54,445 bases of DNA from assembly GCA_902651635.1 (NCBI GenBank), contig CACRSC010000273.1:186395-240839 (forward strand), given 5' to 3'. Origin of the DNA: Mastigamoeba balamuthi (lineage: Eukaryota; Evosea; Mastigamoebida; Mastigamoebidae). This document shows, piece after piece, positions 32,802 to 43,111 of this stretch; within the stretch, counting starts at the first letter, position 1, and each line of letters begins with the position of its first letter. The notes below the pieces were generated by a model. It was not told the DNA's origin, did no database searches, and saw only the letters and a program-made list of their open reading frames with translations. The position numbers were made by a program, and so were the translations under genes.

Positions 32802-35800
32802 TGCTCTGCATTACAGTTCGCGCGCCCCGAACTCGTTCGGGGTCCGCTGCCTCCAAAGACTCCAGCAGTGCTTCCACTTCCACCTCGATTTCGCGGTGGT
32901 CTCCCTCCGGCGTTGTCGTGCGCGCAACCTGCGTCAGTGTCGCCAGGGCCCCACGCGACATCGCGGACTTGGCATTGTCCACGCTGAGCTCGCACACGGC
33001 GCGCAGTGCCCGCAGAGCGCGCACGCGGTCCTGCTTGGTGTTCGCCCACGCCACGGCCTCGATCAGAAACGACGCGAGCTCGTCCGACACAATGCGGCCC
33101 TGCGGGACGGCAGCGCGCCTGCAGAGATGCGTGGCGCGCAGGACCACGGTCGTCGTGGCTTGCCAGTTACTGCACGCAGGGTCGGCTAGCAGCTTGTCGA
33201 CCGCGTTGTGCTCGATCTCCACGAGATCGGAACGCTGCTGGATCATCGGGTCGTACAGGACAGCGAGGGCTCGCGCAGCTGCCGGCCAGATGCGGGCGTT
33301 CGTTTTGTGTCTGTCGATCACGTGGCTGACAACTTCAATGGCGGCCTTCTCTTGGGCTGGGAAGGTCAACAGCGCCAGAAGCCTGCACGCAAGCTCCGTG
33401 ACGCGGACGTTGTCCGGGTGCACGTTGAGAGCGAGAACCGGGAGCCACGCGCGCAGCCTGGCCGCATGTGAGGGGCTGCGCTCGAGGCAGAGGAGGATTA
33501 GCTCGAGGCACGTGCTGACGGCGACCGCATCGTCGCGGTTCGTCTGCAGCGCGATGTGCGCCAGCGAGATCATCTCCATGTGGTAGTGCGCGTGCACGTG
33601 CTCGCGCGAATCGAAGGCCAGCAGCAGCATCGGGGCGGCCCTCGGGACCCGCTTGTGCGCGCCGAGAAGGCAGTGGAGGACTGAGCCGAGTTCGCACGAC
33701 AGCTCGCGCATGCACTCTGGCCCGCCGGCGCACACGCACTGCAGCGTGAGCAGCGACCCCTGGCACAGCACGCTCCACCACTCGGGGCGCCGCTTCATGT
33801 GCGAGATGACCGCGCGCATCCACTCGACGTCGCCCTCGTGCCGCATGCTGAGAACGAGCGAGAGGTACTGGCACACGGCTCGCAGGATGCGCTCGGAGGT
33901 CTGCGTGGACTCGGTGGCCTGCATCAGCAGGAGGCGCGCGACCACCGCGGGCGCCTCCTTCAGCGCGACGCTGTCCCCGACGATGGCCAGGAGCGTCAGG
34001 ACGTCGGTGCAGAGCTCCACCATGTATCCGCGCGGGTCCGCCTCGCGCTCCGCGATCAGCGTGTCGAGAACCTTGCGCGCCGCGTCGGTCTCGCACAGCT
34101 GCTTGGCGTATCGCGAGTCGGCTAGGCACAGCGCGAGGAGCGCGAACGTGCCCGCCTTCCGCGCCTCCGTGTCGCTGTCGGACCGCGCGAGGTCGAGCAT
34201 GCGGTCCGCGATGACCGGGTAGTGCTCGTTCGACGACGCCAGCGGCAGCGCGGTCAGGTCGGCATCAGGTACGCCGTGCAGGACGTCGAGCGCTCGGCGC
34301 GAGATGCGGCACTCGAGGTCGGTGCTCCAGCGGTCGATGGCCTTGCCGCACGTGAACCACACGAGGCTGGCGATGCTCAGCTGGCTGTTGCGGTCTGACG
34401 ACATGACCGCGATGTCGCGCACGATGCCCATGTGGCCCGTGAGCCACGTCTCCGAGGGCAGCGTCGGGCTGAGGTGCCGCAGCATGCGGATGACGCCGCA
34501 GTGGCAGTAGACGTTGAGCTTGTGCTCGTTGAGCGCCTCGATCATCGACGCGACGGGCCAGTTGTCGATGATGGCCGCGCGCTCGCCCTGGTCCCTCGCC
34601 ACCGCCGCCATCACGCTCGCCACGGCGCCCACCAGCAGCGCGTTGCCGCTGTACTTGCGCGCGCACGCCGTCGCGCACGTGACGAGGTGCCGCTTGTTCA
34701 CCACCTCCACGAGCAGCGGCGCCTTCTCGAAGCACCTCGCCAGCGCGGGCATCGCCGCCATCTGCACCGCCGGCGTCTGCGCCGTCGTCCCCGCGAGCTC
34801 CACGATCTCCAGCAGGCACGCCTTCGCGACGTCCCCTCCCCTCGTCGCCGTCTGCTGCGCCTGCGCCCGCTGGGCCGGCGCCTGCTGCTGCTGCTGCTGC
34901 TGCTGCTGCGGCTGCGACTGCGACGGCTGCGACTGAAGCTGCGGCTGCGGCAGAGACTGGTCGCTGGCGGGCGGGGACGGGAAGACGAGGCCGGCGTCGG
35001 TGAGGGCCCAGCGCTCGAGGAGGACGACGCCGATGGGCGCGGCATCCTCGTGGGTCTGGTGAACTCGGATGGCGTCCGAGACGAGGCGCACGTGGTCGAG
35101 CGTGGGGGCCCAGCCCTGGTCAAAGGGGAACCTGTGCTCCCTGGCGGTGGCGAAGACCTCGGTGGCGACCTCGGCGCAGCCCGAAGGGCACGCGGGGTGC
35201 GCGCAGATGCCGCACTGGCACCCGCACTCCGCCACGCGCCCCACCGCGCACTCGCCGCAGTGCTGCGGGTACGACCCCACGAGCTCGAAGAGCCACTGCG
35301 CGGCCGTCTCCCGCGGGTGGCCCTGTATCAGCTGCCGCAGCGCGTGGCGCGCCGCCCACCGCATCAGCCGCGTCGGGTGCCGCATCAGCGCGCACGACAC
35401 GTGCGACAGCGCGCGCCGCACCGACAGCGGGTCGTCCCACGCGCGCTTGACGGCCGCCAGCGCGACGACCGACCCGAACTGGTCCGCGTGGCTCTCGCGG
35501 CACCGCGCCGCCAGCTCCAGCAGCGCCCGCAGGTCCCCGCTGCCCTCGTCCAGCTCGATGCGCGGCGGCGCCCGCGCCACCGCGTTGGGCCCCGCCGCCG
35601 CGATCGCCGCCGCGACGGCCGCCGCGGCCGCTGCGGTGGCGGCGGCGACGCCCGCGGGCCCCGCGCCGACGGCACGGAACCGGTACACGAGCCGCGCGAG
35701 GTCCTTGTTGGTAGGCCGCCCGAGCTCGCGCGCGGCCTCCTCCGTCAGCGACGCGGGCGCGGCCGGCGGCGGTGGCGGCCCTCCGCCCGGCGCCGAGGTG

Positions 35801-35928
35801 CCCGGGTCGTGCGGGTGCGCCGTTGGGGCCGAAGTGGAAACCTGGGGCGCGTGCGGCTGCTTTTGGGCGGCGCGCGGCGGCGGGGCGGGGGCGGCGGCGG
35901 CGGCTGCGGAACCGGTGGTGTGGTCCAT
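32692..35928 (-). CDS. Large alpha-helical (ARM/HEAT-like) repeat protein with poly-Gln and Cys-rich insert
   Basis: A single uninterrupted frame of 1078 aa from MDHTTGSAAAAA. The N-terminal ~90 residues are Pro/Ala/Gln-rich. Most of the rest is Leu/Ala-rich helix pairs typical of ARM/HEAT solenoids, for example ALVWFTCGKAIDRWS, TFALLALCLADSRYAKQL and TELACRLLALLTFP. Around residues 218-250 a Cys/His cluster (HCGECAVGRVAECGCQCGIC) could bind zinc. A Q9 run follows near 350. The C-terminus (CKRFRSSRD) is basic, a possible nuclear signal. I recognise no orthologue. The absence of introns is unusual beside its neighbours and may reflect origin from a processed transcript or intron loss. Confidence 0.75.
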   Translation of the reverse strand: MDHTTGSAAAAAAPAPPPRAAQKQPHAPQVSTSAPTAHPHDPGTSAPGGGPPPPPAAPASLTEEAARELGRPTNKDLARLVYRFRAVGAGPAGVAAATAAAAAAVAAAIAAAGPNAVARAPPRIELDEGSGDLRALLELAARCRESHADQFGSVVALAAVKRAWDDPLSVRRALSHVSCALMRHPTRLMRWAARHALRQLIQGHPRETAAQWLFELVGSYPQHCGECAVGRVAECGCQCGICAHPACPSGCAEVATEVFATAREHRFPFDQGWAPTLDHVRLVSDAIRVHQTHEDAAPIGVVLLERWALTDAGLVFPSPPASDQSLPQPQLQSQPSQSQPQQQQQQQQQAPAQRAQAQQTATRGGDVAKACLLEIVELAGTTAQTPAVQMAAMPALARCFEKAPLLVEVVNKRHLVTCATACARKYSGNALLVGAVASVMAAVARDQGERAAIIDNWPVASMIEALNEHKLNVYCHCGVIRMLRHLSPTLPSETWLTGHMGIVRDIAVMSSDRNSQLSIASLVWFTCGKAIDRWSTDLECRISRRALDVLHGVPDADLTALPLASSNEHYPVIADRMLDLARSDSDTEARKAGTFALLALCLADSRYAKQLCETDAARKVLDTLIAEREADPRGYMVELCTDVLTLLAIVGDSVALKEAPAVVARLLLMQATESTQTSERILRAVCQYLSLVLSMRHEGDVEWMRAVISHMKRRPEWWSVLCQGSLLTLQCVCAGGPECMRELSCELGSVLHCLLGAHKRVPRAAPMLLLAFDSREHVHAHYHMEMISLAHIALQTNRDDAVAVSTCLELILLCLERSPSHAARLRAWLPVLALNVHPDNVRVTELACRLLALLTFPAQEKAAIEVVSHVIDRHKTNARIWPAAARALAVLYDPMIQQRSDLVEIEHNAVDKLLADPACSNWQATTTVVLRATHLCRRAAVPQGRIVSDELASFLIEAVAWANTKQDRVRALRALRAVCELSVDNAKSAMSRGALATLTQVARTTTPEGDHREIEVEVEALLESLEAADPERVRGARTVMQSIGANKRPASTEVAQGPQCCGEKVASPPCKRFRSSRD

Positions 35929-36833
35929 CGCGACGGTTTTCCTGCGCGGGGAGGGCGTGGGGCGGGGTGGTGCGCGCTGCCGCTGGAGGTGAGCAGAGGA
36001 AACGCGGGCCGAATACGGGGCGTCACGGCAGAAGTTCCTCGCTTGGCCCTTGAGCGCGGGGAGCGTACTATTTGTGTGTGAGTGGATTCTCTGAAAATCA
36101 GGCCCCGCGCGCTGTGCCTTTTTCCCGGTGCTCACGCGGGGGCCGATAGTTGGGGGGTCCTCTCGCAAGCAATGGTCCCTAGCGGTGCAAGAGGCCTCCT
36201 TCTTCGCCCGACAAGGAGGAATTCCAGACTTGCTGGTTCGAAACTGAAACGTCGTTTCGACAAGTCTATTTCGGCGTTCTGCACTGGGGAATACGGCTGG
36301 GCTAGCAGATAGGCGGCATACTCATGTATGGCTCTCGCCGATTGTTCGGCACTATATTCGGGGGTGCGCAACGAATGCACCCATACGGCGGTTGTTCTCG
36401 ACCCGAGCCAAGGCCGCGTTGTCCGCCTCGCCTCACTTTTCGCGCGCGGGCGTGCGAGAAACTGCTGATTCGGTCATCGGCACTGAAACAGCGCAACGCG
36501 AGACAAACCGCGTTTTTGCGCGACTTCGGCTGGATTTCTACAGAACGAGCCCACCGTACGAGGTGGGCGGCGGAATCTCCGAGAGATTCCCTTAGTCGGG
36601 TGAGAGCGCAGACCCGTGCGAACCCGTGCGCGAGTAACACAGTAACAACAATTGTTGTTATCCTACCAGGTGTAGACTCTACCGCAGACAAAGTCTCGAA
36701 CGTCTCGAACACGCAAGCACGGTGTCGGGACTGAAGTCGTCAGAGCAGATATTTGCAGGCTACACCAAGGGGAAAACAAAACAGAGGCAGATCGCAGTTG
36801 GGAGCGCGCGTGCTGTGGAGGAAAACACGACAA
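35929..36833. other. 905-bp gene-free gap with a run of hairpins (candidate structured RNA)
   Basis: Between the helical-repeat and TBL1 genes there is no convincing coding frame. Perfect or near-perfect inverted repeats cluster here: 36195-36219 (CCTCCTT/AAGGAGG), 36226-36267 (AGACTTG/CAAGTCT enclosing TCGAAAC/GTTTCGA), 36317-36330, 36337-36350, 36362-36382 (GGGTGC/GCACCC), 36549-36568 (GCCCACC/GGTGGGC) and 36572-36590 (GGAATCTC/GAGATTCC, 3-base loop). The density suggests a folded RNA, but I recognise no known class. A GATATTT motif at 36749 lies near the TBL1 3' end. Confidence 0.4.
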
Positions 36834-38814
36834 TCACATTCGTATGTCGATCACGCAGACGTTACTGTTCGAGTAGCATGCGGCGACTCGGTCGCCCGCA
36901 GCGTTCCAGCAGACCTCGAAGATGCCGCTCGTGCCTTTGTGTGTCTTGATGAGCTTGCCCGTGCGCACGGACCAGATGTGCACGTTGCAGTCAAACGACC
37001 CGCTCGCAAGGTACTGCCCGTTTGGACTGAAAGCGACGCTGTACACAGGCTCTCTGCACGGCAGGAGAGGAGCGCACGCGGCATGAGCAAAGGGTCCGAA
37101 TTGCAGTCGATAAGGGCCAGTACGAACATGTGTTTCGTGAGGCTGTGTATGCAGCGGCCCTGCTCGACGTTCCAGAGCTTGATTACGGCATCGAACGAGG
37201 CGCTCGCGAGTATCAGGTCCGACGGCGGCTGCATCCCGCGCTTCGTGTTCGGCGACGGCCCCCACTTGATCGTGTATATCTCCTTTGTGTGCTCCTGCAG
37301 GCTGTGCACGCAGCCCTGCGGGCGGTTCATGTCCCAGATCTTGGCTGTGAAGTCGTCCGAGCACGAGGCGAGCAGCGAGCCGCTGGGGTCCCACTTGATC
37401 GAGTTTACCTCGCCCTCGTGGCCCTCGAAGATCTTGAGCGGCCGCAGCTTCCCGATCTCGGCGACGTAGATATACTTGTCGCTGCTGCACGTCGCAAACG
37501 TCGTCGCGTCGCGCCAGTCGACGTCGAGCGTCGGCGCCGTGTGGAACTCGTACTTCTGTATGACGTCGCCCGTCTTGGTGTCCCACACGATCGCTGTCTT
37601 GTCGACGCTGCCGCTCAGCAGGCACTCGCCCGTGCAGTTCCACTTGAGCGAGAACACGGGGCCCTGGTGCTGCACGAGCGTCTTCTGCAGCTCGCCCGTG
37701 GCGCTCCACACGCGCGCCTGCCCGTCGTACGACCCCGTCGCCAGGAGCGTCCCGTCCACGTTCCAGTCGAGCGTCGTGACGTCCTGGCTGCTCTTCTCCT
37801 CCGCCCCCGCGGCCCCCGCGTTGGGCAGCGTGTGCCGCAGCACCACCGGCGACTGCAGGTCCGCGCCCGGCGTGAAGTCCCATATCCTCGACGTCGCGTC
37901 CCCGGACCTGCGCCGCGGCTGGCGAGTGAGCCCCCGCGCGAGGTGGGTCCGCATCCCCATGCCCCCCCGCGCGCCAAGACCGCGGAGGAGTGCGGGGAAG
38001 GGGGTCCGTCCGTTGCTGCGCACCCCGAGGCGAGAAGAGGCTTCGTCGGGCACCACGCGCAGATGAAAACCTCCGAGGTGTGCCCTCGCAGCGTCGTCAC
38101 CTGCGACTCGGGGATCTCCTGCGCCTGCTCCGCCGCGTCCTCCATGCGGACTGCGCCGTTCGCGCGCGCGTTGATTCAATTAGAGAGCACGCGGAGGTTT
38201 TTTTTGTTCCCCCTCCCGCCCTCGTGTTTGCTGTGTTCGCGTTTGCTGTGTTGTGCGGGGGTACCATCTTGTTGTTGTCTCACAGACCCGTCCGCGGCCT
38301 TGACGCGCGCGTTGCACGTGTGCGGGATGGTCAGGCCGAAGGGCTCGTCGCAAGACGCCTCTGTGCCGTCCTAGGGGGGGGGGGGGGGAAGGTGGTGTTT
38401 TTTCACGCCGGGTAAGAATAAAAATAAAAAAGTATCAGACGCCGCAGAAACAAAAAAATAAAAGCGACGGCGCAGACGCACGTCGTTGAGGTGCGCCTCG
38501 ATCGAAGCGTACTGCAGGCCCTTCTGGAGGTACGACACGAGAGCGCCGGGAGCGACGGCCGCCGGGTCGATGTTGGTCCTTCCTATCTGTCCCTCGTGCG
38601 AGAACGCAAAAGCCGTGTGGTGGAACCCTTTGGTCCGCCAAAAAAGAGCCCCGCGCGCGCGCGCGCAGAGGCGCGGGAAATATCAGCATTGAAAACAGAT
38701 GAGCCGCCGGGAAATGCGGCAGAACGCGGACGAGGAGCAGAGGGGGGGCACCGCACCCGACTCCTGGAGGTAACGGAACACGAGATAGTTCACCTCGTCG
38801 CTCGTGATGCTCAT
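36834..38814 (-). CDS. TBL1XR1: TBL1/TBL1XR1 homologue (LisH + WD40 corepressor subunit)
   Basis: Six exons, 38814-38757, 38627-38482, 38370-38284, 38124-38024, 37907-37128 and 37053-36834, give 463 aa. The N-terminus [20 protein letters not shown], then [18 protein letters not shown], is the TBL1 LisH/F-box-like region that tetramerises. From ~130 on, eight WD40 blades match TBL1 nearly word for word: [35 protein letters not shown] and [17 protein letters not shown]. In animals TBL1 is a core part of NCoR/SMRT-HDAC3 complexes and binds acidic histone tails. A nuclear co-repressor role is inferred. The start of exon 4 is the least certain edge. The intron before exon 3 ends in a long C-run on the coding strand (G-run at 38373-38388). 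Confidence 0.88.
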
Positions 38815-39062
38815 TGGTGCGCAAGCAGCATCCAAACGCAGCAATGCGTGCGCCGACAAGTCCTAGTCAACCTGCTGGTCCTCCCACGCGCTGCTGCAAA
38901 TCAGGCCTCTCGCGCGCCGCCCCTGGAAAACAAAAAAAGAGCCCGAAGAGAAAACAAGATACAGATATTACGCACGAAGAATCTGCGAAATATCGTCTCC
39001 GAAAGACAAAAAGGAGCGGATTCAAAAGCGCCCCCCGCGCGCATTGTTTGCTGCATGCCGGC

Positions 39063-39419
39063 CTACTGGTGAGGCGCGGAAGACACGAGGCGGGGGTCGA
39101 CGGGCTCGATGCTTGCGGTGTCCTCAGCGTCGCCGCACAGCTCGCAGGCCATCGTGAACTTCTGGAACCCGCTCTTGGCGTCGGCCCTGAACGTGTACGT
39201 GTGGCTCGCGATGACGTGCGCGCACGACGGGCACTGGTGGTCGAACCGCACGCACTCGCGCATCCCGTCCTCGGACTCCTCCCGCGTGCGGCGCGCCTCT
39301 GCCAGCGGCCCGCGCGTGCCGCACTTGGCGCACTGGCGGAAGTTGACCATGTACGCGCCCGTGTCGTAGGCCGCGCTGCCCCTGTCCGGGGACTCGGACA
39401 CGATGCAGTCCTGACACAT
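39063..39419 (-). CDS. CHURC1: Churchill-family zinc-binding protein
   Basis: Single exon, 118 aa, beginning MCQDCIVSESPDRGS. The frame extends further upstream but homology starts at this Met. It aligns over its whole length with animal Churchill: FRQCAKCG, then FDHQCPSCAHVIASHTYTF, then FTMACELCGDAEDTASIEP. Four CxxC pairs plus His residues coordinate zinc. In vertebrates the protein was described as a developmental regulator, but its presence in protists implies an older, undefined cellular role. It shares a 137-base divergent promoter with the membrin gene. Confidence 0.9.
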   Translation of the reverse strand: MCQDCIVSESPDRGSAAYDTGAYMVNFRQCAKCGTRGPLAEARRTREESEDGMRECVRFDHQCPSCAHVIASHTYTFRADAKSGFQKFTMACELCGDAEDTASIEPVDPRLVSSAPHQ

Positions 39420-39556
39420 TTCCGGGCGGTTGGACCAGCAGGGCAGATAAGACACAGAGCCAGAGGGGAAATCAGCCGCAAATCTGGGGATATTAGCCTG
39501 GTCAGAGAGATATTTGGGCAAGACACGCGGACGAAGTCCAGCAGCAGTAAAGGGCG
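39420..39556. promoter_or_regulatory. Divergent promoter, Churchill / membrin
   Basis: 137 bases between divergent start codons. GATATT at 39489-39494 faces Churchill (70 bases from its ATG) and GAGATATTT at 39507-39515 precedes membrin by 42 bases. The rest is unremarkable. Confidence 0.5.
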
Positions 39557-40405
39557 ATGGAAACCGCACAGCCGGGAGCGGGGCCGGAGACGATCGAGGA
39601 GACGTACAAGGCGGCCAACCGCCACCTGCTCGAGATCCGCGGGCAGCTGGAGCGCCTCGAGGCGGGCGTGTGCCCGAGCCTCGTCGACCAGGGCCGCCTG
39701 AGCGCCTCGCTCAACAGCCTCTCGCGCCTGGCCGACACCCTCGCCAAGCGCGTCTCGGCCGAGCCCCAGGGCCCGCGCCGAGAGCTCTGGACGATACGCG
39801 CGCGGCAGCTCGAGGACGAGTGCCGGTCGCTGCGCGGGTCGATGTTCGAGTACATGACGCAGCGCGACGCGCGCGCGAGGGAGCAGGAGGAGCGCGAGAT
39901 GCTGCTCGAGGGCCGCACGCCCGAGAGCGCCGCGCGGGCCACGCGCATGGGGTACCTCTTCACCGAGGAGCAGTCGCTGGGGCGCTCGCTGACGATGGCC
40001 GACGACATCGAGGACCAGGGCAAGCAGATCCTCATGTGAGCTCTGCGCGCCCTTCTGCTCTCTCTTCCCTCTCTGTTTCCTTGCGTGTGTGTTGCTCTCT
40101 CTTTATGTCTTCACTGCACGGCGCTCCTCTGTGCGCTGTGGGACGTGAGCCTCGGTGTTCTGCTGCCTCTTGCTTCTCTCGGAGCTCACGGTCTCGACGT
40201 GGGGCGCCCCAGAGACTTGGAGGAGCAGAGGAAGCTGACGAAGACGGTGAGGGGCAAGCTGGGCATGTTCAACCGCGTGCTGGGGCTCAGCAAGGACGTC
40301 ATGCGGGCGTTCGAGAGGCGCGTGACCGTCGACCGCTGGATCGTGTTTGCGGGGATGGCGCTCACTCTTGTCGTCCTCTTCGGCCTCTATTACCTCCTCT
40401 CGTGA
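39557..40405 (+). CDS. GOSR2: Membrin/Bos1-type Golgi Qb-SNARE
   Basis: Two exons, 39557-40035 and 40213-40405, give 223 aa. The N-terminal ~110 residues form a helical bundle as in GOSR2. A SNARE motif runs from about residue 145 to 197 and ends with LGLSKDVMRAFERRVTVDR, close to human membrin LGLSNTVMRLIEKR. It is followed by a C-terminal anchor (IVFAGMALTLVVLFGLYYLL) with almost nothing beyond it, typical of tail-anchored SNAREs. Membrin acts in ER-to-Golgi and intra-Golgi fusion with syntaxin 5, Bet1 and Sec22 or Ykt6. The join replaces a frame-terminating Met with ILIDLEEQ, restoring the motif. Confidence 0.87.
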
Positions 40406-40499
40406 CGCAAACGTAACAGCATGCCCATGTCCATTTTGAGTCTGTTGGGTGTCTGTTCTGAATCCTGTCTTTTTTCGAATCAGAGATTTTCCCTTCTCG

Positions 40500-40508
40500 G
40501 AGATATTT
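40500..40508 (+). promoter_or_regulatory. GAGATATTT motif, coiled-coil gene
   Basis: Lies 22 bases before the ATG at 40530. Confidence 0.5.
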
Positions 40509-40529
40509 AGTTTTTGTTTGTTGTTCAAA

Positions 40530-42028
40530 ATGAGCGCGATCGAAGCCCTGGAGGCACGCCTCGAACTCGCGAGGGTGTCAATGCGTGCGACGCACGCCGA
40601 GTACACGGCCAGCAGCCAGCGCCAGGAGGCCGGTGCTTCTGCTTCTCTCCCCCGTCTCTCTGTCGCGCCGCCGTGTTTCCACGCATCTCACCGGCCGAAC
40701 TGTGTGATACACAGCGCGCGCACGCGCCGCCCTCGTGCTGGCCGAGGTCGACACCGCCCGGGTCATGGCGGGCCACGACGCCGCGCTGGCCAGCAGGGAC
40801 CGCGCGGCACAGCTGGCCTCGGTGTCGCACGCCAACGCCGTGCGGGCCCTCGAGACGCGCATCGCCGAGCAGAGCGAGCAGCTCGCCGAGCTCTTCGAGC
40901 TCAAGGAGCGCTCCAACAGCGCCTCGGCCACCATCGTGCGGCGCCATCCTCTCCGCAGTGGCTCAACAGCGGCTGTGGCTGCGCGCAGTGGACGGTGCTG
41001 AAGGAGCTCGGGGGCAGCGAGAGGGCGGGCGCCAAGGTCGACAAGCTGGCCGACGCGATAGCGCACAGGACGCGCGCGCTGGTGGCGGATGTCGCGAGCG
41101 CACGCGAGAGGGCGGCCAAGGCGGAGGTCACGTTCAACGAGAACCTGGCGCGCGTGCAGGACGAGACGGCCTCCGAGATTGCCGCGCTGCGCCAGCAGGT
41201 CGCGGAGCTGTCCGCGCAGGCCGAGCAGGGAGGACAGGAGGCAGAGGGCGAGGAAGACAAGGGAAAGAGCGCAGCGGATGATGACGAGGGTCAGGAGCAG
41301 GCCGACGAGGAGGAGGGCAAGAAGGGCAAGTGGCGCAAGGCGAAGGGGAAGAGCGGCAGGAAGAAGAAGGGGGATGCGGACGCGGACGCGGAGGAGGACG
41401 AGGAGGACAACAGAGCGAAGGAAAAGGAGAGCAAGCGGGGCAGGAAGAAGGCGACCAAGAGGAAGACCAGGAAGGAGGAAGCAGAGGAGGCCGAGGAAAA
41501 GAACGACGAGGGAGAAGAGGAAGAGCACGCCAGCGATGCCGAGAACCCCAAGGAGGCCGAGGTCGAGGAAGCACAGGCAAGGAGCGAGGAGGCCGCCGAG
41601 CCCGAGGAGAAGGAAGAGGAAGAGAGCACAAGGCCCAGGAGAGGAAGGAGGTGCAAGAGGGTAGCGGCCAGCGAGGAGCAGGAGGAAGCACCGCCAAAGC
41701 GCCGCCGCAGGTCAAGCGACTCGACCCCCACCAAGCAACGCAGCCCGATCAAGCACGTGCGCTCGCCGAGCGCCGAGCTCGAGGAGAAGCCCCCTGCAAA
41801 GGTCGCTAAGGTGGCTGCCCGCTCGACGCCCCACAAGCAACAGTACGCGGTTTCTCTGCAAAGTGGCACGCCACTCACCCTCTTCCCGTTTCAGGGCCAA
41901 GCTTCTGTCCATCCTGCAGAAGGCAGACGCGTTCAAGATCCCCCGTGTCAAGGTACAAGCCACAAACCCATTTTCTTCTTTTTTCTTATCATGTTTTGTG
42001 TCATGGTATGCAGGCCAATATCAATTGA
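40530..42028 (+). CDS. Nuclear coiled-coil protein with K/E-rich tail
   Basis: Five exons, 40530-40632, 40715-40935, 40989-41842, 41895-41952 and 42014-42028, give 416 aa. Residues 1-200 are an extended coiled coil (MSAIEALEARLELARVSMRA, later ETRIAEQSEQLAELFELKER). Residues ~205-340 are alternating acidic and lysine-rich runs. Basic clusters RPRRGRRCKRV and PPKRRRRSS look like nuclear localisation signals and adjoin SP/TP sites. The last exons encode a short conserved-looking helix (AKLLSILQKADAFKIPRVK). I know no orthologue; chromatin or RNA binding is a guess from composition. GAGATATTT is 22 bases before the ATG. Confidence 0.7.
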
Positions 42029-42598
42029 CGGCATCAGTGGGGAAGGTAGAAGTCAATACAATACCAGGTTTGCTTCAAGGGCAACTCTGAAACACTGCGC
42101 GGCTGGACAGGAGAGAGGCCTGGTGGAGCTCAGCCCTGCGATATGCAGTAGCACCAAATTCGGAGGCCTGCCACTGACAAAGCAGGTTGTGGGCCAGCAA
42201 TGCATCCTCTCTCGTGGGCCGTACCCCACGCGCAGTGCCGCACCCTCGTGCGAGTGCGTGTCTCCCCTGTTGTCTCGCAAAGTTGCTGAGTGGCTATCTG
42301 AGAGGTGACTACAGAGCATCGCCAGTTCTGAGGGCACAGCAGCCTGCGCCGCTCACTGTACAGCGGACGCCTGTTTTTCCGGGTGCCAGTTGTGTCCGCA
42401 GCAGTAGGGTGGCGGTTTCAGTGTGCGAGTAGTCGATCCTGGGAATGGTGTGCCCATGAATGGAGCAGGAAACGGAACTCGACTCGGTTTAGCGATGTGG
42501 CTCTTGCTTGTGCGTGCCAGCGGTGGTGTATGAGATGGTTTCGTATTATTGATACAGACAAACATAGTGGGCTTTGGTCGTGATGAGGGGCGGGCTTT
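42029..42598. other. Intergenic gap, no gene seen
   Basis: 570 bases between converging genes. Neither strand shows a coherent frame or splice pattern, and I see no RNA gene or repeat. It presumably holds the two 3' untranslated ends. Confidence 0.5.
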
Positions 42599-43111
42599 TC
42601 AGGGCTCGGCAGAGCCGACGCTGTTGCTGGCGCAACGCTGACGGTTGGCGTCCTCGATGCGCCTGCTGGCATCGGCAGCGGCCGTGTCGAGCAGGGCGAG
42701 GGCCCTCTGCTGCGCCGCCAGTGTTGTCCACACGGCGCCCGGGACGCTCTGGGACACCCACCTCTTCCTTGAGAGCAGCTTCTGGGCAGGCACCATCTCC
42801 TTCCTGCCGATGGCATAACACTTAGTGCCGAACTACAGCGACACGCAGGAATTAGGCTATGAGGGAGCATACCTGACAGAGGCGATGGCGCGGAGCACGA
42901 CGGCGGTGTCGAGGCCCAGGGCGAGCAGCTGGGGAAGGAGGGCCTGGAGCTGCTCGATGACGACGAGCTGCGTGGAGGTGGTGTCCATGAGGCGCCCGTA
43001 GAGCAGGCGGCACTCGTCTCCCCTGATGTCCGACTTGCGGACCCACGGGAGGCGCGTCGTGAGCGTCGAGAGCGCGCGGAGGTAGTTGCGGGTAGCGACT
43101 GCGGTTGCCAT
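42599..43111 (-). CDS. Small helical protein of unknown function
   Basis: Two exons, 43111-42878 and 42832-42599, give 155 aa starting MATAVATRNYLRALSTL. The first part (RNYLRALSTLTTRLPW) is vaguely like an LYR-motif mitochondrial protein, but the spacing is not convincing. The remainder is amphipathic helix with an Ala-rich stretch (LAAQQRALALLDTAAADA). The donor chosen (TCT then GTCAGG) keeps the frame; the neighbouring GTATGC donor would shift it. GAGATATA lies 100 bases upstream. I do not recognise it. Confidence 0.5.

Noticed and set aside
34871-34910. CTG/CAG tract as an unstable repeat
   Set aside because: It encodes the poly-Gln run of the helical-repeat protein and is of modest length.
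34432-36081. 549-codon plus-strand frame opposite the helical-repeat gene
   Set aside because: Antisense shadow with Arg/Leu/Ala bias and no domain.
36210-36260. tRNA-like GGTTCGAAAC
   Set aside because: No acceptor or anticodon stem can be drawn around it; it belongs to a longer inverted repeat.
36302-36712. 136-codon minus-strand frame in the hairpin-rich gap
   Set aside because: It starts at a non-ATG-supported position, is opposed by an equally long plus-strand frame, and is better explained as noncoding.
38373-38388. G-run as a regulatory quadruplex
   Set aside because: One homopolymer run at a splice acceptor; without further spaced G-tracts there is no quadruplex pattern.
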